Shown piece by piece: positions 12,268-21,828 of a DNA stretch of 64,000 bases. Both the position numbers and the translations under genes were made by a program. This DNA is from Whalleya microplaca (taxonomy: Eukaryota > Ascomycota > Sordariomycetes > Xylariales > Xylariaceae). The stretch is taken from positions 992,001-1,056,000 of the forward strand of contig MU385718.1 of assembly GCA_022497155.1 (NCBI GenBank), in the 5' to 3' direction. Under the pieces are notes generated by a model. It made no database searches. It saw nothing but the letters and a program-made list of their open reading frames with translations, and was not told where the DNA came from. Every line of letters begins with the position of its first letter. Positions within the stretch are counted from its first letter, which is position 1.

Positions 12268-15200
12268 ATGGGTAAGTCCACATTGCACCACCTCTCCTCG
12301 AGCGATATTACACCCAATGATCCTCCTCCAAGGCTTACCAAGTCTTAATTATACCCTCACTGCCTTCCTATTGCCTACCTGCCGGCTTTCCTGGTCGTCA
12401 CATCGGTGTTCTTTGCCCCAATTCACGAGGCTCCCGTGTCGGTTGCGACTCGTTGCGCCGCCTTGCCTCTTTCTCTCTCCCACATCCACACATCCCACAC
12501 TATCCTGCGTACATACATACCACCTGCTCCTGCACTCACACATACCCTTACGTTCGCCGAATCATAGCCTGCCCTGCCTATTAAGGGTATCCCTTCCCAC
12601 CAATCTTCCTCCAGAAGCATAAAACAAAATGCCTCTGTGACGTGTTACTACCTTTACATTTGCCTTGTAACAGCCCACAACATTATCCGCTTCACTATTC
12701 CCACCTTCTCTCTTCCTTCCATCCAATCAGTCCGCACCATTCACCCCTACCGTCTTCCTCGACTCACTCCACCGGTTGTCCTATCCTCACTCTCCTGCCC
12801 TCTGAGCCGTTTTATACATACCGTAGTCCATCTCGAGGCCTTTAATACGCCGCCCTTCCCCCCCACCCCCCGTCCCTAGACGCTTTCATTCCCGAACCAT
12901 CAACGGTCTAACCTCTTAAACACCCCCCGTATGCAACTACGGCCCGCCAAACTGGCACAGTTGGCCTCTTCCATACCATTAACATTCATCAACAACCTCA
13001 CCTGTCCTGCCTCTTTCAACATCGTGAATCTTGCTTTGGGTTTGGCTTCTAACTTACGACATTTTCAATAGCTGACACCGGAGATACATATCGTCCTGTA
13101 AGTCACACAGTATTCTCCGATGGAGAGTCCATCATCTACTTAGAGCATTCTACCTCACTCCACATCTGTTCATCTGTTTATCTCTTCATCCACTTCAAGA
13201 CGACGCCAGGTGCCGCTTAGCTTGGAAGGAGCCGGAACTTTAAATTATAAATTGTCTGCCTTGCAGATCTTCTTCTCCGAGGCATTGCGTATAGCTTCTC
13301 CCCGCTTCGCTTTTACCTTTAGACTAAAGGGACACCAAGACGAAACTGGCTGGGTTCAGGACACAAAGCTTGTTGCCCCAAAGAATTAGGTCTTAAGGTG
13401 GCGGGGCACCTACATACTTTCGAGGACCCTTCCTGCAGTGTCCCTTCAGTACCTTCAGTAGCATCGTTTGTGCACAAACTGGAAAGCCATCGTCGTCTTT
13501 CTCATATTACCTGACTTGCTGGCAAGCCAGTTTGCTTCTGCTTCTAATGTTGTCCATGGATCAGCCAAATGCTGACGAGTTGCAGCGCGAGAGATCCCGC
13601 TCTCCCCGACGTGGTCGTTCGAGGAGCCCAGGTCGTTCGGGTCGCCGTCGATCATTTTCACCACGGAGCCGGTCCCGAAGCCGGAACGAGTATCGTAGAT
13701 CGGACAGACGTTCGCGCTCTCCCATGACTGGCGCTGCAGCACCTGTCGGAGGATCAGGTTCGGGTTACGGCGGTCCGCCACAGCGATCTTACGAGGAACG
13801 CCAGGCAGCACGGGAACAAATGATGAACAACATCCGCGAGACGTCGCAACAGGACCGCCGTGTCTACGTCGGCAACCTGTCCTATGACGTGAAATGGCAC
13901 CACCTCAAGGATTTTATGCGACAGGGTGAGTCTACATTCTAGCATCAAGCTAAGATCTTCAATTTGCTAGTGGACTGAGGCTGACGGCTATGCGATCTCA
14001 GCTGGAGAGGTTCTCTTTGCCGATGTTTTATTGCTTCCGAATGGAATGTCGAAGGTGGGCTTCTACACGTGATTCATGGCTGGTTTTCTTTTTGGTTTTT
14101 CCTCCTCTGGCTCTTGATGGAATTGATGGATTGACGGGTTGGGACTTCGTCCGCGGGTTTTTGTAGGGATGCGGGTAAGTGGAGTGCCGGCTACCGGTGG
14201 AGACGGGAGTTTATGGCGTCGTTGCTGATTCGGTGTCAGTATTGTGGAATATGCTACAAGGGAGCAAGCACAAAATGCGGTATCGACTCTCAGCAACCAG
14301 AACTTGATGGGCAGACTCGTATATGTTAGGGAAGTAAGGCTTTCCATCCGCCACCGACAACGCTATAGGAGTTGCTAAATCTAGGACTAGGATCGCGAGG
14401 CGGAACCTCGATTCATCGGAGCGACCGGAGGCCGCGGCGGCTTCGGCGGCGGCGGAATGCAAGGAGGCTACGGCGGCGGCGGCGGCGGCGCCGGTGCTGG
14501 TGGTTTTGGTGGAGGCGGTGGCGGTGGAGGCATGGGAGGCGGCAACCGCCAGATCTACGTGTCCAACGTTTGTCCATTCCCACCCTCTCTTGAAGCTAAC
14601 CTAGCAGACTAGGCCTGATATTGACTTTCCTCGCAGCTTCCCTATACCGCAGGCTGGCAAGATCTTAAGGACTTGTTCCGTCAAGCAGGTCAGTATTTTT
14701 ACCTGACTTCCTACCTTCCGCCGACCTGGGTGGGGTGACTTTGGTGCTGACTAGGAGTTGGGGCAGCTCGAAACGGCCAGGTAGTCCGAGCCGATGTCCA
14801 TCTCGGGCCCGACGGCAGACCGAAGGGATCCGGGATCGTCATGTTTGAACATCCCGAGGATACCCGCAACGCCATCCAGCAATTTAACGGCTTCGAATGG
14901 CAGGGACGCCTTCTTGAGGTTCGCGAAGATCGTTTTGCCCATCAGGGCTTTGGCGGCAATTACGGCCAAGGTGGCTTCAGAGGCCGCGGCGGCGGTTTTG
15001 GCGGCTCGTATGGCGGGCGAGGAGGCTTTGGCGGTGGTCGTGGTGGATTCGGTGGTGGCTACGGTGGCCGTGGGGGCTTCGGTGGACCCGCTGCCGGATT
15101 CGAGGCTACTAGCACTACTCCACAAGCTCCGAACGCTTTCACCGATTTTGCTACCTCTGGTACCGATCCTAGCGAAATCATTTACGTGCGAAATGTAAGC

Positions 15201-15546
15201 CTGCAGTGTTATACATGTTGTGATTGGGGTAGTTCGTTGCTGACCATATTTAATTTACTAGCTTCCCTGGTCTACAAGCAACGAGGATCTTGTCGAACTC
15301 TTTACTACGATAGGGAAGGTTGAGCAAGCCGAAATTCAGTACGAGCCCAGTGGGCGTTCTCGGGGTACTGGTGTCGTCCGATTTGATAGCACCGCTACCG
15401 CAGAAACGTCTATCTCGAAGTTCCAAGGCTACCAGTACGGAGGACGCCCTCTTGGTCTAAGCTTTGTCAAGTACCTGACGCCTGGTGGAGGAGATGGTAT
15501 GGACACGGACGCGCACGGTGGTCTGACCCAAGATCAGATCATGTAG
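12268..15546 (+). CDS. SR-type RNA-binding protein with three RRMs (Gbp2/Hrb1-like)
   Basis: Nuclear RNA-binding protein. Its domain order (RS-rich N-terminus, three RRMs, RGG/Gly-rich linkers) matches Gbp2/Hrb1-type mRNA export and quality-control factors. Proposed exons: 12268-12271, 13072-13097, 13565-13925, 14002-14054, 14167-14174, 14240-14333, 14391-14567, 14637-14688, 14755-15194 and 15262-15546, giving 499 aa. The RS stretch is at about 18-62. RRM1 is at about 108-185 (VYVGNL). RRM2 starts at 235 (IYVSNLPY). A Gly/RGG tract covers 320-370. RRM3 starts near 400 (IYVRNLPW). Exon 1 is only ATGG, so the first codons are split by an 800-nt intron. The 8-nt exon at 14167-14174 is required to restore K-G-C-G-I-V-E in RRM1: skipping it shifts the frame. 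The acceptor of exon 3 is the least certain join. Which of the paralogous SR-like proteins this is cannot be settled from sequence alone. Confidence 0.87.
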
Positions 15547-16909
15547 AAGACTCGCCAATTCAGAGCGTACGTTCCCGTGCGCCCCCTGCCAATAGGTCTC
15601 ATCGCGAGTCCTCCGACATAACACCATCGATCTCCATCTATGGTGAGCTTCTTGCGAATACTTGACTTTTAAATGGAGTATACTCACGGGGGGTCATGTT
15701 GGGGGGCATCGGCAGGTGGCAGGTCTTCCTTCGTTGCATGTCTGTACTACAATTCCTTCTCCAGCAGTCGTTTCCTTTTTTTCTTTTCTTCGGCCTCCTT
15801 ACTCTTCTGTCACCGGAGTCAATCTAAGGTCTACGGAGGGGGGGTCATCGACAGCTCTATCCCTGCTATATACGTGGTATCTGGTGGGGAGGAGATCTTA
15901 AGATTTTGTGACGCGTTACCTTGCGTCCGGCAGACGGGACGTAGAGAGAGCAACTAGTGCTCAACATGTGGCAGGACAAAAAAATGGTTTTTTTCTTTTT
16001 CATGCCCTCTCATTCTTGAGGGGCAGTCGAATGGGGTCGATTTTCTATTCTAGCAAGGGAAATGGAAGGCTCGGAATGCTCTAAAACTAGATTGTACCTG
16101 TCGAATAGCATTCTGAATTTCCAGGTTGGGTGGCTGGCCTCGTCTGGGCGTATCTGGAGGCAGTGGGTGGGCGAGTTGTCTCCGTGAGAAATGCGTAGGA
16201 TTTTGGTGTGCTTATACATTGGCCGTTGGGCAACTGGGCTTGGTATGTGTGTTGTAATGTGTGACTAGGCGGTATGGACGGATTGGCGCTCGCGAAGCGC
16301 TAGCTATGTCGCCTTAACCATTCGAGCAAGCGAGGGAGCGTGTCGAAGTGCTACGTCTCATGCATTGCGAAGGCGTGTTTGGTTTCTGTGTAGGTGCGAT
16401 TGCAGCTACAACTCGCTGTTGTACGACTGAGTATTGGAGGGAAGATTGTAGTACACAGGGTCCTTCTACCTGGTTGGCTTGACACGTTCTTCAATGTACG
16501 AGATGCGCTTGCTAGTCATATGAAGCCTGGTAGTCTGGTGTATAAATAGTAAGGAAATGTTGATTCTAGCCCGTTTGAACCTTGAAGGACTCCTTGGTAT
16601 TTATAGCAAGTGAAACCCAACTTTGGCGTGTTATCTCCTATACACTACGTTCTTCAGCAGAACTATTCGCAAGTTGCGCGGAATTCGCAAAGACTACTAA
16701 AGTACGTCCATGTTCTAGATAGATGTACATTTGCTAATTACGACTACGACTTCATAGCCCGAGTACTTGAAAAGCCGGCATTCCCATCAAGATAATCTAT
16801 TTCACCCCGTCAGGAATAAAACTACGGGCACAACCTTCACAGTCACTTCTTTTACCGCTCCCAACCAACGTTCCATCAAGGAAGTCTCCTCGCTTTCTCT
16901 CTCTTCGGG
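15547..16909. other. Intergenic region downstream of the Gbp2-like gene
   Basis: 3' UTR and spacer. T-rich tracts near 15770-15800 and 15985-16002 may mark transcript ends. A 16300-16335 segment resembles a tRNA D-arm on the minus strand but has no T-arm. CT-rich DNA at 16880-16905 probably belongs to the leader of the next small gene. No other gene is seen. Confidence 0.45.
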
Positions 16910-17182
16910 ATGTGCGAATTCCATTACCAACAATGCATCAACTGCAAGAAGACCTGGACGGCGCGCCAGAAGCTCGACAGCTGCGATAGCGAGGACGAAG
17001 ATGCTAAATGCCCGGAGTATTTGTGCATGTACGTGGGCAACCCACGCAGGCCGGCCAAGAGAGAGTGCGACGATTGCAGAGACGCCCGGGAGCCGAAGCG
17101 CCAGGATGAAGATGACAAGAAGAGTGCTGCTCCTCCTGTTGGTGGGCATCAGGACAATGGGACTCAAAACGGGGGCCGATAA
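16910..17182 (+). CDS. Small Cys-rich acidic/basic protein, unknown function
   Basis: Single-exon frame of 90 aa. The first 65 residues hold seven cysteines in spaced pairs (C2, C9, C12, C25, C34, C39, C54, C57 region: CINC, CPEYLC, CDDC), suggesting a small zinc-binding or disulfide fold. No signal peptide is seen: the N-terminus MCEFHYQQC resembles short fungal hypothetical proteins that begin MCxYH. The tail is charged and then Gly/Asn/Gln-rich. A CTCTCTCTT pyrimidine tract directly precedes the ATG, as in expressed fungal genes. Function is unknown, and a spurious frame cannot be ruled out. Confidence 0.5.
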   Translation: MCEFHYQQCINCKKTWTARQKLDSCDSEDEDAKCPEYLCMYVGNPRRPAKRECDDCRDAREPKRQDEDDKKSAAPPVGGHQDNGTQNGGR

Positions 17183-17621
17183 AGGGTCTTGTCGAGTAAT
17201 CTAGCTATAGGAGAACATAGAACAAGTTGAATGAATTACTTTAAAAATGCGTGAAGATGGGTATTCTTAAAGGGCTCTCTAGAGCCCTAACTAGAGCCCG
17301 ACTCTTACTGCCGGGTAACTGTAACTGACTGTGTATCTACAGAATCGGGTCAGGAATAGCTAGACAGACACATAGTCGTACTAGGTAGCGACGTTAATCC
17401 ATCCGAGCTGCTGAATAGCCCATGTAATCTGAATCGGAAAGGCGGCCTGCAACCAGCTTTTAGGTCCCAATTCTCCAATTCTCCAATTCTCCAGATACGC
17501 AACAGTTGGCGAAACCCCGTCAACGTAGCCGGGTCCTTTGAGCCATCACCATTTCCATCACAGGAGTACCTATCAACAGACAGACACTGGATACTGCCGA
17601 AGTGACGGGAACGCGCGGTTC
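17183..17621. other. Convergent spacer, small protein / SRP14
   Basis: About 440 bp with a short AGAGCCCTAACTAGAGCCC imperfect repeat near 17279-17297 and a triple CCAATTCT repeat near 17467-17491. No gene is seen. Confidence 0.45.
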
Positions 17622-18174
17622 TCATGAGCCAGCAGTACCAGCACCTGCCTTCTTCTTCTTCGCCTTGCCCTTCCTCTTGCTCCGATCCCTGGGCTTGAGC
17701 GTAGTCATGCCAGCCTTGCAAACCTCGGCATAGCGGTCGAAGAACTGGGGCAGGTCGTCGGGCTCGACGACGGTCGAGAGCTTGATCTTGTCTTTCCGGC
17801 GCTCCTTTCCCTTGCCATTGGTCGCCCTTATGAGCACGGGCAGGGGCTTCGGCGGGTGCAGATCGGGGAATACGTCATCGCTTGTGGCCTCGGGGAGCGG
17901 CTGGTCGTGGGTTACTATATAGGAAGAAGACATGTCTTGTTAGACTCGCTGACTGACTCAGTCGGCCAATGGATGGCGGGGAGAAATCGAGGAGCGTACA
18001 TCTCTTCTGCACCAGGGTTATTGAACCGTGATCTTTGCCCTTCCGTTGCTCGAAGAGCTCCGTGAGTTTGGTGAAGAACTGTCGCAGGTCAGTCGGTCAG
18101 CTGCCTCTGCCTCCTACTCCTACTCCTCCCCTTGCTGGAGATCAACATACCTGGTTATTACTTAAGGGCGCCAT
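17622..18174 (-). CDS. SRP14: Signal recognition particle 14 kDa subunit (SRP14)
   Basis: Alu-domain subunit of the cytosolic signal recognition particle; it binds SRP RNA and contributes to elongation arrest during targeting to the ER. Proposed minus-strand exons: 18174-18151, 18078-18000 and 17914-17622, giving 131 aa, a normal fungal length. The N-terminus reads MAPLSNNQFFTKLTELFE, then a GSITLVQKRL strand completed across the second intron. The core PVLIRATNGK, STVVEPDDL and RYAEVCKAGMTTLK follow. A Lys/Arg-rich tail (KRKGKAKKKK) fits RNA binding. The second donor (GTACGC) is weak. An ATG lies just inside the upstream intron (17933) but would remove the conserved N-terminal strand, so the three-exon model is preferred. 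Confidence 0.9.
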
Positions 18175-18651
18175 TGTCGCACAGGTAGTGTTTACAGACA
18201 CAGGCTGCCACTCGGCAATGTGTGGTGCTGTGTTGCAGCTACCTTTACCTGGGTCAATATGTAAGTTGTATGTTGTAAGTATGGAAGATGCGAATATGTG
18301 CGCCCCGCCTTCGAATGATGTCGGATGGAATAAATCGCCAGAAACACAGAAACGCTAACGTTAGAACTTGTGGATTCCCGCTGTGGGGCATCTTGCAGGG
18401 ACCTTAACCTTAGCAGCCCAGCAGCCCTGGCAGCGCAAGGTTCCCTACTCTACAGTGCCTTTCACCCTACAAACTGTATACGAACCTCTCATGAAATTTT
18501 CATTTTCACTTTCTTTTGGCCGCCGAAGTATCGCAGCTTTATGTACTTGACACCGTCAGCCTCGGAAATCACCACTTTCTACTATAGATACTATAAGTGT
18601 CCTACAAGTATCTGAATTATTCAAATTGAATTATTCAGTGCACGATGAAGA
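18175..18651. promoter_or_regulatory. Divergent promoter, SRP14 / SGD1
   Basis: About 480 bp between divergent genes, so it probably carries both promoters. TTCATTTTCACTTTC pyrimidine-rich DNA lies near 18496-18512. A short upstream ORF overlaps the SGD1 start (see 18645-18662). Confidence 0.5.
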
Positions 18652-18662
18652 ATGGCAGCTAA
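18645..18662 (+). promoter_or_regulatory. Five-codon uORF overlapping the SGD1 start codon
   Basis: ATG AAG AAT GGC AGC TAA begins 7 nt before the SGD1 ATG at 18652 in another frame and stops 8 nt inside SGD1. If the mRNA begins upstream, scanning ribosomes meet this ATG first, which could lower SGD1 translation or allow re-initiation. This depends on the unmapped transcription start. Confidence 0.5.
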
Positions 18663-21108
18663 CCGGAAATTATCACTTCCTTCATCGCTTCTAAAGGAAT
18701 TAGATGCTCAGCAGCCTTCGTCTTATGCCAAAGGCAAAGGAAGACCAAAACGGCAGCTCTCGAGGAAGGAGCAACGCAAGGCACAACGAGTCCAGAAAAG
18801 GGACTCACGCCGCCCACAGCCCCGCCAGCGGACCGAGTCACGTCCACTTAAGCAGCCCTCCCGTCCTCCTGAGGACGTCTCTGAAGACGAGGACGAGGAT
18901 GACTTAGATGTGGATAAGTTTGGTGTGGCATCCGATTCTGAGGGAGGTAATAGTTCAGATTCTAAGGACCAAGAAGCCGCCCAGTCTAAGCTTTCCAAGT
19001 CGGAACGGAACAAGTTTGCTCAGGATGATGCAGAAATTGCCGATTTAGAAAAGAAATTAGGTCTCAGGGGCAAGAAGTCCTTGCCAAAGTCTTTCCACGA
19101 AGACGGTCTCGGCGACTTATTAGACGGCTTAGACGACGATGATGATGAAGACGCCGGCGCTGTTTCGAAGAGAAAACGCAAGGCGGAGGCGGATGAGTGG
19201 CTAGCCCAGAAACGCAGAAAAGCTCAAGCTATCACCCGCGAGCCCATGAGTGACAGCGAATATGAGGATGAGGATGAGGATGAGGATGAGGATGCGGACG
19301 ATTTTGACGAAGCGGCTCTTTCGGATTTAGACGGCAGCGATTCTGACCTGGACGGTTTGGATGGCACTGACGAAGAATCTGAAGACGACGATGGATTTGA
19401 AGGATTTTCAGACACCGACCAGGCCGAGCCTAAACGCCCCCAACGAGAAAACCCCTATGTTGCTCCCACAACCGGTGTAGCCAAATACGTACCACCATCG
19501 CTTCGCAAACAGTCTGGCTCAAGCAATGAAGCGGAAACGCAACTTCGGAGACGTGTTCAGGGTCTTATGAACCGTTTGACTAACGACAGCATGGTTGGTA
19601 TTGTCAAAGACTTTACGGCCATATACGAAACGAACCCGAGGCAAACTGTCACTACCGTCATTGTGGATCTCGTGCTGGCCCTTGTTTGTTCACCCGAGAG
19701 GCGGCCAGACGCGCTCTTTACCATGATTGCCGGGTTTGTGGCGGCGATGCATAGGGCGCAGGGAATGGCGTTCAGCGCATACTTCGTACAACAGCTCGTG
19801 GAGTCATTCAGCCAGCATTACGATAGAGCATCGGGGGATCAGTCCGACTCCGGTTCGAAGCATCTTATCTCCTTACTTGCTGAGCTTTATAACATGCAGG
19901 TCATTGGCTGTAACTTAGTCTTTGACTACGTTCGACTTCTCCTGGGCCAGCTCTCGGAGCTTAACACGGAACTTCTTTTGAGAATAATACAGCTCTGCGG
20001 CCCTTCACTCAGACGTGATGACTCCCAAGCACTGGGAGACATTGTCAATCGCATCAAGCCGGCCAGCTCCAAAGGCATTTCCGTCAGGACAAGCTTCATG
20101 ATGGACGAAATGAAGAAGCTTCAGGGCAACAAGACGAAAGCAGCAGCTCGAAACAAAGATCTTGCCGATCAGCGAACACAGATCAGGAAAAGAATTGGCG
20201 TATTGGGTGGCTCTCAAGATGTTCAACCTCTCCGCATGGGTCTCCAGGATATCCAGAATGCTGATAAGCACGGGAAGTGGTGGCTCGTTGGGGCTAGCTG
20301 GTCCGGCGATCATGGTGGCGGTGATAGTCGAAATCAAAGCTCGAAAAAGAGAGACGTGGATGATACGGCCGAGGTTATGGACTTTGGCGACGACGATTTA
20401 GGCATCCCAGATCTCTGGCAACTGGCCAGGGAACAGGGCTTTAATACAGAAGTCCGGCAGCGGATTTTTGTGGCTCTACACGTGGCTACAGACTACGAGA
20501 ATGCCGAACTACTCATCCGGAAGCTGAGGCTCAACAAGCACCAGCGAAAAGAGATCCCCGAGGTAGTCGTCCGCAGTAGCGAGCGCCAGTCTCAGTATAA
20601 TCCGTATTATAGCCTGGTGGCCAGCAGGTTCAGCGGAGACCGAGAGCTGTCATTTCAATTTAGGCGTTGTCTGACTATGCGGCTTAAGAGGATGGGGGAG
20701 GACATCGACACGGGGGAGGGAGAGGATTTTGACGGCGAGGATGCGGACGAGTATGACGTGCGCTGGGTCTACAACACGGCCAGGTTATACGGGTCACTCA
20801 TCGCCAATCGATCCCTGCGGCTAGTTGATGCGGTCAAGTACCGCAATCTCGCGGCACTGCAGGAGAAGGCGCACATGTTCTTCGAGGTGATGCTGATATC
20901 AATACTACAAGAATGCAAGAGTGACGGATTAAAGGAGGTGTTTAGCGGGCTAGACCCGAGCGACGCCCGAGGGGTGCAATACTTCCTCAAAAAGAACGTA
21001 CGCAAGACAGACCTCCTGGGGGATAAGAAAGAGAAGAAAGCCATCAAGAACAGCTGCGAGGCGGCAGACGAGGTGCTCAAGAGGCTTCTGGTTGTTGAGT
21101 CGCTGTAG
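18652..21108 (+). CDS. SGD1: Sgd1/NOM1-type nucleolar MIF4G-MA3 protein
   Basis: Nucleolar protein of the Sgd1 (yeast) / NOM1 (human) family, linked to 40S ribosomal subunit biogenesis. It is a single exon of 818 aa. Basic N-terminal region with RKEQRKAQR is followed by long acidic Asp/Glu blocks (residues ~80-90, 160-170, 200-260), typical of nucleolar proteins. YVPPSLR at about 278 leads into a MIF4G domain (~295-500). An MA3 domain covers ~600-720 (RIFVALHVATDYENAELLIRKL and SLVASRFSGDRELSFQFRR). The coding sequence uses GATGAG repeats at 19263-19292 for the acidic run. It lies head-to-head with SRP14. Confidence 0.92.
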   Translation: MAANRKLSLPSSLLKELDAQQPSSYAKGKGRPKRQLSRKEQRKAQRVQKRDSRRPQPRQRTESRPLKQPSRPPEDVSEDEDEDDLDVDKFGVASDSEGGNSSDSKDQEAAQSKLSKSERNKFAQDDAEIADLEKKLGLRGKKSLPKSFHEDGLGDLLDGLDDDDDEDAGAVSKRKRKAEADEWLAQKRRKAQAITREPMSDSEYEDEDEDEDEDADDFDEAALSDLDGSDSDLDGLDGTDEESEDDDGFEGFSDTDQAEPKRPQRENPYVAPTTGVAKYVPPSLRKQSGSSNEAETQLRRRVQGLMNRLTNDSMVGIVKDFTAIYETNPRQTVTTVIVDLVLALVCSPERRPDALFTMIAGFVAAMHRAQGMAFSAYFVQQLVESFSQHYDRASGDQSDSGSKHLISLLAELYNMQVIGCNLVFDYVRLLLGQLSELNTELLLRIIQLCGPSLRRDDSQALGDIVNRIKPASSKGISVRTSFMMDEMKKLQGNKTKAAARNKDLADQRTQIRKRIGVLGGSQDVQPLRMGLQDIQNADKHGKWWLVGASWSGDHGGGDSRNQSSKKRDVDDTAEVMDFGDDDLGIPDLWQLAREQGFNTEVRQRIFVALHVATDYENAELLIRKLRLNKHQRKEIPEVVVRSSERQSQYNPYYSLVASRFSGDRELSFQFRRCLTMRLKRMGEDIDTGEGEDFDGEDADEYDVRWVYNTARLYGSLIANRSLRLVDAVKYRNLAALQEKAHMFFEVMLISILQECKSDGLKEVFSGLDPSDARGVQYFLKKNVRKTDLLGDKKEKKAIKNSCEAADEVLKRLLVVESL

Positions 21109-21828
21109 TGGAGCAAAGCACTATAAAGCACTTATAATACAATACGGCTTAGTCGGAGTTTACTTTTACTCCAAGTGGATTATCACGATTGTGCGGCTAT
21201 GTACCTAACTAGTCTCAACCCATCGCCTAAGTGAATAACTTGTACATACCAAGTAACAGCCGAGTGGCGATGAAGATTCGTAAGGAATGTGGTCATATAT
21301 GAAGGTCTGGAAAGAAAGGATGGAGATTCAAGTTGAGAATGTCGGCGGCCAATGGAAGCAAGCTCCCCTATTCTGGTGTAGGTACGAAGTATAGAATACA
21401 GTTTGACAGGAGCGTACGGTTTACAGTTATAGATGTACAGTTATGTACGGGCGGGATGTACGGACGGGATGTACGGACGGGAGTAACCTAGGTTAAGTAG
21501 GTTTTGAGTACATGCAAGTGCAGTGCATTTACGGATGTGTCAGCGGTTATTTTCGGTATGACGGTTGCCAAAGAAAAAACCCGCGAAAACGATGGGCCAA
21601 TTGGGAGCTCCGTTCTATGGCAGGCCGGGCCTTGACCTTGCAAGACCTGCAAAGACCTGCAAGGACGCCCGGACCTCCCAAAATTTCCTGCAACTTCAAA
21701 CTGCAAAACGACGAGATAACGAAAAAGGCGCCTCTCCGTCTCTCAACAATTCCTCCCAATTGATATTTGGCACCGATACCCTTCTTTTTCCTTCTTTTTA
21801 CGCTTTGATTGCAAGACCGATAGACACC
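21109..21828. promoter_or_regulatory. SGD1 3' region and LPD1 promoter
   Basis: 720 bp between two plus-strand genes. A 13-bp tandem repeat is at 21445-21482. GC-rich DNA with CCTGCAA(A/G)GAC repeats (21639-21664) and a pyrimidine-rich tract at 21778-21802 precede the LPD1 start. No gene is seen. Confidence 0.5.
21445..21482 (+). repeat. 13-bp tandem repeat (GTACGGACGGGAT, about 3 copies)
   Basis: Units start at 21445, 21458 and 21471. The first unit differs by one base and the last lacks its final base. It lies about 350 bp upstream of LPD1. Confidence 0.85.

Noticed and set aside
11422..12275. Long open frames across the CT/TG-rich region before the Gbp2-like gene
   Set aside because: They translate microsatellites (Cys/Val/Leu runs), overlap in several frames and have no domain. 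They fit a leader and promoter better.
16300..16335. tRNA-like D-arm on the minus strand (CGAATGGTTAAGGCG)
   Set aside because: No T-arm (GGTTCRANNC) or matching acceptor stem follows at the required distance.
17915..17933. Start of SRP14 at the ATG at 17933
   Set aside because: It would drop the first helix and strand of the fold. Two in-phase introns recover them.
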